Assembly (NCBI GenBank): GCA_022113835.1
Contig: JAILWY010000016.1
Coordinates: 12,679,501 to 12,743,500, forward strand
Direction of reading: 5' to 3'
Source of the DNA: Atopsyche davidsoni
Taxonomy: Eukaryota > Arthropoda > Insecta > Trichoptera > Hydrobiosidae
Length of the DNA: 64,000 nt
A program made the position numbers and the translations under genes. The notes beneath the pieces were generated by a model. That model was not told the origin of the DNA. It saw nothing but the letters and a program-made list of their open reading frames with translations, and made no database searches. Position 1 is the first letter of the stretch, and each line of letters begins with the position of its first letter. Shown one piece after another: positions 48,127 to 60,100 of this stretch.

Positions 48127-51100
48127 TTAGGCTTCCAGATTCTTGTTGAGAACAACGGAAGGGAAGATGAGAGGGAACGGTGCCATCTCCGTAGGTTCTG
48201 TGGGGCAGTGGATGGGGGTGGGCGGGCGAGGGTCGGGCTCCGAGCAGCCCACCAGCCAGTGGGTGAGCATGCGACCTTTGCCCTTGAGCTCCACCTCTCC
48301 GCGCAGTTCCATCTTGAACGTACCGAATCGGCACAGGATCTGTTTGGTTGCGTCGCTCATGTGTATCATCAGAGCTGGAACAAGACACATTTGGTTCTGA
48401 TAAGAGAATCTTGTGAAAATTCTTGAATTATAGTTATTTTTAAATATTTTAAAATTGAATGTAACTCGAGGATTATTTCCTTGCTGTAATTTTCAGATTT
48501 TTGTAGGTTCCTAGACGATAGTGATAAAATCCATTTTGTCAAATGAAAACTGTTGTTGATTGGTTAGTGTTCGAACTTATTTATGATATTTGTTATATAA
48601 GCACTTCTAAAAATGTATGTTGAAATATCAATATTCATGTTGTGGAATTGGGGAATTGTGATAATCTTCCATAAATGTTTTGGGTACCTAATTATCAATT
48701 ACAATAATAAGTGATTGAAAGCAGTTACGTAGTCCTGCTGATTCCATCCTTGAAGCAGTGTTGACTGTATCTCCGAACAGACAGAAGTGGGGCATCTTGA
48801 CTCCCACAACTCCGGCGCAGACAGGTCCCGAGTGGATCCCGATGCGGATCTTGAGCTGGTACTCAGGGCGGTGGCGGATGGTGAAGCACTTGACAGCATC
48901 CAGAACCGCCAAGGCCATCAAGCAGATCTCCCTTGCATGGTCATCGCCGTTTCTCTCAGGAAGACCTGAGACTACCATGTAAGCATCACCGATGGTTTCA
49001 ACCTTGAAAATACACATTTTTTAATTCATTATTTACGCTGAGGTTAAAGTTTAATACGCTGATAGATAGGAATACATTTTTTTAATACCTTATACACGTC
49101 ATAGAACCCAATGATTCTGTCAAATGTGCTATAAAGATCATTGAGGAGGTCCACCACCTCCATGGGTGTGCTCTGAGCACAGAGAACCGTGAAGCCAACA
49201 ATATCGCTGAAGTAAATGGTCACACACTCGAATTGCTCCGGCTGCACCATCTCCCCGGCCATCAGCTGCTGGGCCACCAGCCTGGAAAAGATAAATAATT
49301 TCCTTTATCGTAGCTTACTAGTACATAAACACGCCTCCTTGTGCCCAACACAATGCAATCTACCTTCATTCACTTACCTCGGAAGAACTTGATACAGAAG
49401 TTCTTCAGATCGTTTTTTTTCCATTGATAGTTGTTCTGTTTTTTCTTCAACAAGAGTTTCTAGATTATTAGCATACTGCTCCATGCGCCTAAGTAAATCA
49501 TCCATTAAATTATCACAGTATCCCCTGTAAAATGAAATAATGTTAAAAATACATCTACTGGTGTTGAAACTCAGCCTCGCCTAAATGTATAGTAAGTAAT
49601 GATGTATTGTTTAACTGAGAATAATTATCACCCTCCTTTGTGTTAAAATCCTTGGTATGTCCTGGTTTCCTCTGTGCTGACCTAGAAAATGATGATGACT
49701 AAGAGCTTACTTCATGATGCAGCGGACAGTTCCTTTGAGTGTATCGAAGGAAGGCCTCTCCTCAGGGTTGTCGCTCCAGCAGCGTTCCATTAACTCTATC
49801 AAGTTGTCGGGACAATCCCTTTGCTCCATAGCGGGTCGGAATGGGGGAGATTCTCTAGCACCGATCCTGCTAACTATTTCTGTAATTTATGCAGAAGTAT
49901 TATTTTTGAGAAACAGATATAAAGGATAAAAAATACAATGGAATTCTGAAGGTGACTTGCACAAATGGAATTGAATCATCAACAAAAGTAACACAGCATG
50001 AATATATTGAATATTACCTTGTGGATCTAGAAACTGCCTTGCAGCTTCGAACGGTCCGCCTCTAACGACTATTTCTTCTAAGATTATTCCAAAACTGTAA
50101 ACGTCTCCTTTCTGGGTGGCTGGTATGCCCGGGATCACCGTAAGCGGGAGCAGCTCAGGAGCTACCCACAGCAACTCTGGAAGCATGCACAATTATTATA
50201 AAGCCCTAAGAAATATCAACCAAATGTACAAGAAAAAGACTGAGTACTATTCACATCTAAAGGATGAAATTTTTTAAGATATATTGATGAAACAGTTTAA
50301 AATTCAGTTTTCATTAGTGTATGATATTACATCTATTATTTAAGTATAAGTTGGGAAATCCCTTACTGTTGTAATAGTTTTGATCTTTGAAAACTTCAGC
50401 CGGCGTTATGAGTGTGGATAGCCCGAAGTTGGATATTTTCAGAACAAACCTTCCATCGATTAAACAATTGTATGAACGCAATTTTCCATGAACCATTACT
50501 TCAGAGCTGTGTAAGTAGGCCATCCCCTAAAATTTATTACAAATAACACATCCATTTGATTACTCGTTGAGGGCTGTAGAGTGAGGAGTCATTGATTTTG
50601 AGGGAGAATTTCAGATCGGTTGCTAGATGCTACCTTTACAATGTCGTGGATAAGAGACATCCGGAAATTCCAGTCCAACTTCAGGGCATCATTATTCAAA
50701 ACATCTCGTAAAGATCCTTTGGGGCAGTACTCGGTTAGAATGAGAACGGTCGGGCATTCTATGCAAGCGCCCACAAAGCGGACTGTGTTCTCATGAGACA
50801 CATCTCTGACCTAAAATGTATGCAATATTTAGAGCAGTAATTCGATACTTACGTGATGAGGTTGCAAGTATTTTAATATGAAACAAGCGTGAGCCAAATT
50901 AAATTGGTATTAGATTAATGTTCTGCTAGGGATAATCAAACCTTTGGACTCTTTATAAAGAATGAACAATTCTAACCACTGAGCTTACTTACAAATTATC
51001 ATAAATTTTATCACTAGTTGGGACGGCAAATATGATGACTGAAATTTTGTACCTGTTTAATTTCCCAGAGTAATTTTTTTGTGAGATCAACCTTCTTCTT

Positions 51101-54100
51101 CGTAATTTTCTTTATGGCTACTCTGTTTCCCTTGTATATTCCTATGGTAGTGAAAACTTGAGCTGGAGGGATAGAGTTGCACGAGACTATTGAAGCCCTC
51201 GCGCTGTGCAGTCCGTAGCTCAACTGAAATGGGTAAATTCATTATTACAGAATGTTGTATTATTTAATTTATTCAGTGTGCGGGTTATGTTTATTTCAAT
51301 TTAAGAAGTTGTTAAGTTGCAGCGATCTGGCAGTCGATGATATACTGTCTTGTATAGTATTAATGACATATTTAATAGAAAAGTACATCATTTATCTTTT
51401 GTAGTCCAAGTTTGGATCCAAACGGTTTGCCGACTTCCAGCAAGACTTCTTCCGGCCGTACTCTCCAGGACATATTATTTAAGTCTGCCGACAGCCTCAT
51501 GTGCCTGAAATTGAATATCGATTGACTCAATAATTATGAAAAAACAAAGTGAATGCAAGTAATGTATTAGAATATTGTTATTGGTTGTAAATCTATTGTT
51601 AGTTATCATGATCTTACTTGTAGGTCAGACATGCCAGCGTAGCTAAAATGCTCAGAATTAGTGCAAAACCACATGCTCCATAAAATATCAGATCGAGAGC
51701 TCCTGTGAAGGCAGCGTGAAAAGCAAACGGAGAAAGTAAGTTTACAACAGGTATAAGAAGTCACAAAAATTCTGCTACAGCGACTAATCTGTTTCATTAT
51801 GATGCATGAACATATTGGGATTGTCAATATGGGATAGCTATCTTTGTTGAATATCGACGTGTACAGTTCTATAGATCACTTTAATCTATCCATACTTTAC
51901 AAAAAATTCAGCGCATATTGATTCACTCATCAAAAACTCATTGAGAAGTGTAATGCTTAGTAATTGTTCGGCTATAAGGTGGTTCGGCCATCTGCGATGA
52001 TGCCAATTATTGCGGATAGTTAATTAATTACTGCAATATGTAATCTCTGATGCATCTTCTTAAGACATATATGTACATAATATGACAAAAATATTTAACA
52101 AAGTACTAGTTATTCAATATTATATGAAATATATAGCTCGAAGCTCACGGTTGTACTCGCTTGCAGAACATCACAAAGTGTTTATAGATTGCAGCGTATA
52201 TTTGCAAAAACATGATTGGGGACGCACCGTTGTTGCAGGAGGGGTCGTTGTTGAGGAAGCCGCAGGGGGGCACATCGCTGGGGGGCGCGTCGCGGTCTCC
52301 GGGCCAGTGGATGCGCTGCCCTGGCACGGGGGCGTAGCGCCGGTCCAGCCCGTAGTAGTGCGCCACCACGCGGAACCTGCCCGTGGAGGGGTCCAGATCC
52401 AGCAGGGAGTAGTCCGCGTCGCGGTCGCCGTTGTCGTCGATGCGCACGTTTCCGGTTATCCCTGGAAGATTCGTCGACTCCTTTCCCTTACACGGTCGGA
52501 GAAAAAATCAAGGACCTCCGTTTTCTCCGTGTCCTCACAACTCGCAACCGATTGCGATTGGCCAATAGCGTCCCGAGAGGAGCTATCGGCGAGTCGCTGT
52601 TCGGTTATCAGTCGCGGGGGGGGCTTGGAGTTCAACTTTAAGAGAGTGATTCCTCATCTGGGTGAATGATAAATGCGAGCCAGGCTGCTAGCGCACCGAT
52701 GAAGTTTCTGTTCCACATGCGGCGCGTGATCGCGCTGCCGTCCCGGATGTTGCCTCCTTCCGTGAGGGTCTCGTTCAAGGCCATCCCGAGCAAGTACACG
52801 CCGTCGTAGAAAGCCCCGATGAAGAAATTCACCTGAAAAATACAGAGTGTTTGTCATCTCGGAGAGTTGCTAGGGCGTACCCGCGAAGACGTTTTTACTG
52901 AAACCGTATTTTTGTCCTACGAAAGTATGAAAATAGTTGATTCAATAGTATGAATTGAGTTTCAAAACTATAATAAAAATAAATATATGGTATTTTTTTT
53001 CCTCTCAGTAGTTCAAAGGCGAATAAAATAAAGCGAGACCGAGCAGTGTTTGCTTTGAGAGACCTTGAATTATTATTAGTGCCAACAAGAGTTGAATATT
53101 ATTAATGACCGGCAGCGCTGGAGTGCGACTCCCGGGGATGGGGAATCTCCCTTTTAGAAGGATGATCCTGGCTTTGTGAAAATTCGCAGTCAAAACGACG
53201 CACCGTCTGGGAGGTATTAATAATAAATTAATTTTAATTACGGGCTAGACGCACTCTAGAGGACAGCCTCGGGACTTTGAGACCGAAATATCTAAGTAGA
53301 AGGTATCGGGAGGTTATGAAGATTTATCGAGTTTGGTCAGATTTGAATTAAGGGAGGGTCGTCGATGACTCGATCGTCGCGGAGCTGGTGTAGTTTCACC
53401 CTTCGAGAGGCTGTCAGGGGGTTTTATTGATTCAATAAAATAATATTTTGTCACGATAAAAGATTACGTTATTTTATCCACCCAAGAAGTGAAAATTATT
53501 TTGAAATGAAATAGAAAAACTATAAAAAATATAACCAGTGGCATTCGGAGAGCTCGTTTGAAAAAACGGCTTGATTGATTGAATATATGAAATTCTATAT
53601 AATAAGATTGTATATAAAAAAATAGGTAATTTTTTAACTTGAGCGAAGATGGATTATACTTGATGTGATGAGAAGCCGGTTTAATTTTCTAATAATCGAT
53701 ATAAAACAACAAATACGAATAACCAAATAGATAGAAAAGTTCCAAAACATATATATTTCATGAATATCTAGTCTAGTGTACATGGCTTTATCAGCGAAAC
53801 AGGAACATTTTCCTTCAGCGCCTTCAAAATGACTGGGTGACTTGTGTCACCGTGGGGTTGTGTTTGGGGTTGGGTGGGTGGGGGAAGGGGGGGGGGGGTG
53901 GCTTTTGGCCTATTTTGTGGAGGCAGTCCTCGAGGTTGAACTCGAAGAAGGTGTCGATTGAGGGGATTGTCATATCGATCTTGGCGCACCTTGACGCTAT
54001 ATTTTATTAAGTGAGAATAGTTCGTACCTCCTCTCCCTCGTAGAACGTGTAGTTGTAGTGGGTCTGCGCGCGAGACCGCACCTGCTCGGCGAAGTCGTGG

Positions 54101-57100
54101 AAGCGGTCGCTGGTGGGCTGCAGCAGGGACACGCGCAGCAGCGCCTCGTAGGCGGCCCTGGCGTCCTGGTCGTGCGCGTCCCCGACCTCCCAGTCCGGCT
54201 CGCCCCAGTAGGCCCCCTGCGCACAACGCCCCGAGTCAACCAGCCACCGGGGCAGAGGGTGCAGCACCACCCAGACACACCGTATATTGCAGTTCTGTCC
54301 CTTAGAATATTCACTATACTAAGGGGCAGGACCATACAAAGGGACTGGCATCCTAGACGGGGGCTTCCCTGGTCTCCCGGCTCAGCGTCTCGAGTCAACC
54401 AGCCACCGAGGCAGAGGGTGCAGCACCGCCCAAGACAGACCGTATTTTGCGGTCCTGTTCTTTAGAATATTCATTACACCAAGGGGCAGGACCATACAAA
54501 GGGGTGTATCCTAGACCGGGGCATCCCTGGCCTTCCAGCTCAGCGCTCCTAGTCAACCAGCTACCGGAGGAGAGGGTGCTCTTCAAGCATCATACATCAT
54601 CCAATTCCCTTTGCTTACAAGCACGGATACTCCAAAATACAATACGTAAATGTATGGACCAGGGGTGGCCAAACTTTTGATCACTCCGGGCCACCTGTTT
54701 TTTTTTAAAATTATATGCGGCGGTTCACCGACATCGTATGTGTTAAGTGATCACAAGAAAAGTAGTAATTAATAGCCAAACATAAGTTTTGATTTAAAAT
54801 AAACATATCTATGTTATCAACATCAAGGGAATAGTTACGCGGCTGACGCTTTGGCTACCCCTGATATAAACGGTTTTCAACTGTAAAAAATATCTGTATC
54901 CAGTAAAAGAAACGATGGCTTTCGCGAACGAAATATCTGATAGAGTAGAAAGTTCTAGGAGACTACGCATTGCCCACGTAAAAAATAACCGAGAAAATTC
55001 ACACGAGATATTGAAAATGTGATAATATGTTCGGAAAAAAGGGCTACCAAATTTAGTGAGCTTAAAAAATTCCGTGTCCTGAATTTCGTCTGCGATCCCG
55101 TGAAAGTGTCCTTATGTGAATTTATGTTTGAAAAATACGTTTGGAAAACCTAAAATACGAAAGAAAAAGCACCGAAGCTATTCGTAAATTATGATAAGAT
55201 TTTTATAAAAAAAGTTAGATTTTCTCTTCAGTACAACGGAGAAACACTGGTTATTTGTTTCACAAAATAAAGTAAATATAATAATATTGTACGCCCTTCA
55301 GTTTAGTGAAGTCGTTTACGGGAACGTGGGTTCGGAAATAGTTTTAAGACACGCGAGTTTGGAGCGGCGGGTGTTTATTGCTTATCATAATATTTTTACT
55401 TTGATTCGCAAGTATTCTTGACTTCATTGAAGGTCGATTTGTAATTTTTAGAAAAAAAATATTCTTTAATGCGATTGTAATAATAAAAATAATAAACTCA
55501 TCTATCAATCACGTTTATTTGTATTGGCTCATACTTTACGAGTGCATTTAATGCTAATGGCTGTAGTAGACGGAATACACTGCACGCCACTGCTGGTAAG
55601 CAACAGCGAGGAAGTGGTTTTATTAAGCAATAAACTGTGAAGGTTACAGTAAACTACAGATAAAATAAATGCATGTAAAACATTTACGGTGTCACCCTCT
55701 TGCAGGTTCACAATCTCGACTGACTTAATAAAACGGACTGGCTGGGATTATGTCGACTGCAATTGACTCAATGAAAACGCGGAGACACATTAAAATAAAT
55801 ATATACATTTGAGCTTACTTACTGGAGTATTTATTGTCTACAGTCGTTTAACAGAAGCTTTTATTGAAATTGGACAAATAGTTCAAGTCGGAATAAATAG
55901 AGTAATTTTATAACCTCTACGTACAAGTATTTTTTATTAGAGAACAAGCTCTGTAGAAGGAATAAAAACACACTGAGTACTCTTAGTTAAAAGCATTTTA
56001 TTATTCTTTAGGAATTTTTTTATCTGTAAAGGATACCTGTGGATGTGATATCAGATTTATAATAAGGGACAGGCAAAAGTGTTTATGTAAGACGATATTT
56101 AATACGGATTTAGAACTACTACCCTAGTAAGTCCATATTGTTTTTTTTTTTTTTTCAATCCGAGCTTTATTTCTTGGCCTTGCTCTCTTTCATCGGTTCG
56201 ACGTTGCCGTAGAAGAAAAAATTCTATCGACCGTTCACTATCTCGATGGGTTAGTATCACTGAAGCAGCAAAAACACCAGAACTACACGTTGACGAAGAT
56301 TGAAAATATGGTGATAATATTTTCCGGAAAAATTAATTAAAAATATTACAGATAACAAGATTATACACGGTGTATTTGAATTAACGGGATAGCGCGAAAA
56401 ATTAAACAGTGAAAAGATGCACTGACTTTGTGCCTCCGGTTGGCTTGAAATTTATTTCTAGCAAAAAAAATGTGTTAAATCTTTGTTTATAATATTATGG
56501 TAAAAATGAGATAATACAGCATTATATTTTGTAAGTACCTGAAGAAGATTAATATATTATATATATATCCGTATAACAAGAAAATAGCCCTCGTTTCGGG
56601 GAATTCTACGAGTTTTGTAACACCGTGTTGTATATTTTTCTACTGTGCTTCCGCAAGAGAGAGAAAGTTTGCTGATAGCTTACGATACTTTTTTAATACT
56701 TTGGCCAAGTTGTTGTTTATTTTTGGAGAGTCAAAATACCGGTCATTATTTCATTTAATAGATTGTGATCCACTTTAGTTGGAGCCACCCAGGCCGTAAA
56801 CCAGAGAAATATATTAATTATATATATTACTAAAAATAATATTGGTTTAACTGTCTTATATGCTGTCTACTTGATATGCTATCGAAAATTGTCGACGGCG
56901 TGTAACATTTTTTTTCAATTGGGCGATTTTTTAATATTCAATTAACACTCATTAAATGAATATAGCGAAATTTTTAGGCACGTGATAATATATATATTTA
57001 AAGTTAAAAATTAAATAACGGTAAAAATATTTGAAATTAACCAGCCACTAAGCTGCGTTAGTCGAGGTGCGCAGGTTCGAGCTCCTAAAGCAGTGGCGTG

Positions 57101-60100
57101 CGGTCCATGCATTGCTTGATCAGACAGAAATGATTTGCATGATTTATGAGATTCATTTAAATTCAGTGAGCTAAACTGCTCTTTTATTTTATTACGTATG
57201 TACTGATTTCTGTAGAACTGCCTGTGAAGCCGCGGCATATTATACGCGAATGATACTTTTAAAGCTTGAAGGATTAACGAGTCAAATTGGTTTTAAAATT
57301 ATGTGTTTTTACGTGCAATAGAATGTGTAACAACGTGCCTTAAACTGAGGTACTTCATATTTGAAAGATGACATGTTCAACGGTCACTCCGGCCTTCCGC
57401 AGAGGTGGCCTCGCTCTGAGTTCTGAAAACTCTCATCCGAGGGTTGTTTTTTCTCCGGCCTGATGGCGGAAAGTTTATGATTGAAAGATATGACCGCAAT
57501 ATTAGTTTTTTATTCACTTCACTTGTGAAGTTTGTCACAATATTATTGAACAGGGAGTAAGTTTAACTCTCCAGAATGTACTTTTGGTAAAAATAAATGA
57601 CATAATATTTTTTATCTAATAATATAAGTCAAAGATTTTTATTAATATTTGTGTTTGCAATGCAAATTCACTCAAAGAAAATGACTAGAATTTTTCTAGT
57701 TATTAATATATATTTTACATTTCTTGAGACTAGTCCCTTGAGACATAATTTGTGATGTCTTTTTTTATTATTTTTATTATTGAATTTAAATAAAAATCTA
57801 CTGAATAAATCCTTTTACATCGTCATTAAAACGAATTCCTAAAGCTCTCGAGATATTTTTGGGTGGTGTACACTTGACTTGTTAGAACTTTGAAAACATT
57901 GGCAGGTATTTTATGTATTTTCAGGTTTTCCTAAAATCACCGTATCAACCGGAAAGGGGAAACTGGGGCCCAGAAAAAAAGGCCACAGAATCTTTTCTCC
58001 CCTTGATAAAGTGTTATGTTTAATCAAACACTGTTTTAAACATGAAAAATAATATCATTAAGGCGAATGTGTTCTCAAAAAAACATCACTGTAATTTTCT
58101 ATCGATTTGGTCATACATCGTTAAAATATGGAGTATTACAAATTAAACCAGTCTTTCGTGAAAGATTTTTAAGACGTCGTGCATTGTTACAGAGTACCTG
58201 CCAACTTACTTATAAAAATTGAGGTAAACGGATGTAAATTTTAACAATTAAGAGCCGTAAGAGATTTTCCCTAATTTTTATACGTTCATAAAATTTTAAT
58301 TTTTTTTTTCAATTCTTTGAATATCCAATTTCACTTTGATTTTTAATGAGTCCTGCGAGACGCGGAGGGTGAATGAATTTAAATAATTCAGAAATAGCTG
58401 AAAATCAATTCGCTTGAATATAAATTGAAAAGTTACCTCCGAATCTTGAAAGATTTATTTTCTTTTAAAATTCTTCGTTGTTTACGTTTTGCTGAACTTT
58501 CAGCAGAAGAAACGATTCAGGTAATATTTGTAGCAAAAAGAAAATTTTATAATGAAAAGCAAAAAAAAAAATCATTTTTACGACAGAATATTATTGAATT
58601 GAATTGGTACTCCAATTCAATTCAATAATATTCAACATATTTTAAAAATATTTTTATATTTTACTAAATATAAAAATATTTTTAAAATATGTTCCTTGAC
58701 AATATTTATTCGATTTCGTAATTTTTACTGTTAAATACATACATAATAACATTTGTAGATCTTTGATCATTTGATTTGAAAATGTTATTAAATTGTGATA
58801 TGGAATATCGTAGTCCAGAAATAACATTCGCCCATCTCTGTTTTTTGAGATATCGCAATCATAAAAAAATATATAATATTATTAAATATTGGACTTTTTA
58901 TTCTTGAAGTTAAAGCGATGATAAAAAAAATATACAAGATGAAATAACACAATTCATCACTTTGTCTCTCACTTTTAATGATGTCGTGACTGTTGATATG
59001 CTGTACATTTATTTATTTAATGCACGTCATCTTATTTAATACTATTATTTCAAGCGACAAGTAAAAATGCATGATTTTACTTAAATAACACGACACTTCA
59101 TTTTATTAAAATTTCCTGTAAGATTTACACAACATCAACAATATAATTATATATATATATATATATACAGTTTTAATATTCTTAATATTATGATATGTAC
59201 AAAAATTGCAAAATATTCACAATAATAATGTTATAAATAAGATAAATGCATATATTGTATATATTACTGTTAAACTAAAGCATTTGAAGGATGTACGATA
59301 ATACCAAACAAACCCTAACCATGATATTTTCAATCTTGTGTAAATATCATGATACAGTAATACCCAGCTTTACGCGACCTCGTTATGCGCGGTTTCACTA
59401 CAACGCGAATTTCAAATTTCGCGTTAAAATGCCTCGCATTACGCGAATTTCTTATTTAAAATAAAATAATGTAGTCACTGACTTATCTTAACAATTAAAA
59501 ACAGCGTTGGGTGTTATGAACGTATTTTACAAGAACGTAAAAGAAACGCTACCCAAAAGACAATAGATGTATTTTTCAGTAAAAATAACATGTAATACTG
59601 CATAAAGTATTCTTAGAATTAAAGTGATTGATTCAAATGATTCGTATTTTTTTGTATTAAGTTTTGACTATGTATGTATGTTTAACCGTAAACCCCGATA
59701 TACGCGAATTTCACTTAACGCGATTTTTTCCGGAACGTATCCCTCGCGTAAAGCGGGGTATTACTGTATATATCAATTTTTTCAGCTCTTACCTGAAAGA
59801 TTTCCACGTCCAAGAATGCGAAGTCCCCTTTCGTCATCCCCAGCGAGTGTGCAGCCAACATGAACTTCCTCACCAGCATGCCCCGGACACTCAGGATCAC
59901 AACTGCCACAAGCCAATGGAAAAACACCATCAAACACAAAATACCCGAGCTGTTGTAACTTTGTTTGTAATGCAGATGACTGCCGCGCCCCAAAATGACA
60001 CTTATTTTTTTAAAATTGGCTGAAATCGTCGAAAATAATTTTGGCTGGAATCGTCGGTTGAAAAAATGAATTCAATAGAAATCAACAGTTATATCTACAG

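Larger units (their letters stand above)
54217..59792 (-). other. 5.6 kb intron of the guanylate cyclase gene with repeat cluster
   Basis: The largest intron of this gene seen here, between exons ending 59793 and starting 54216. It contains the 159-bp tandem repeat, the hAT miniature element, the double palindrome (58586-58693), an AT microsatellite (about 59142-59168) and the pogo-type element. Sequence from 54900 to 58580 is AT-rich with no recognised gene. Confidence 0.6.

Noticed and set aside
52082..52669. 195-codon plus-strand open frame
   Set aside because: It is antisense to the guanylate cyclase exon 52228-52461 and continues into an intron; the minus-strand reading carries the conserved protein.
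57040..57100. B-box-like GGTTCGAGCTCC
   Set aside because: It differs from the consensus at two positions, and no A box or cloverleaf was found upstream on the same strand.
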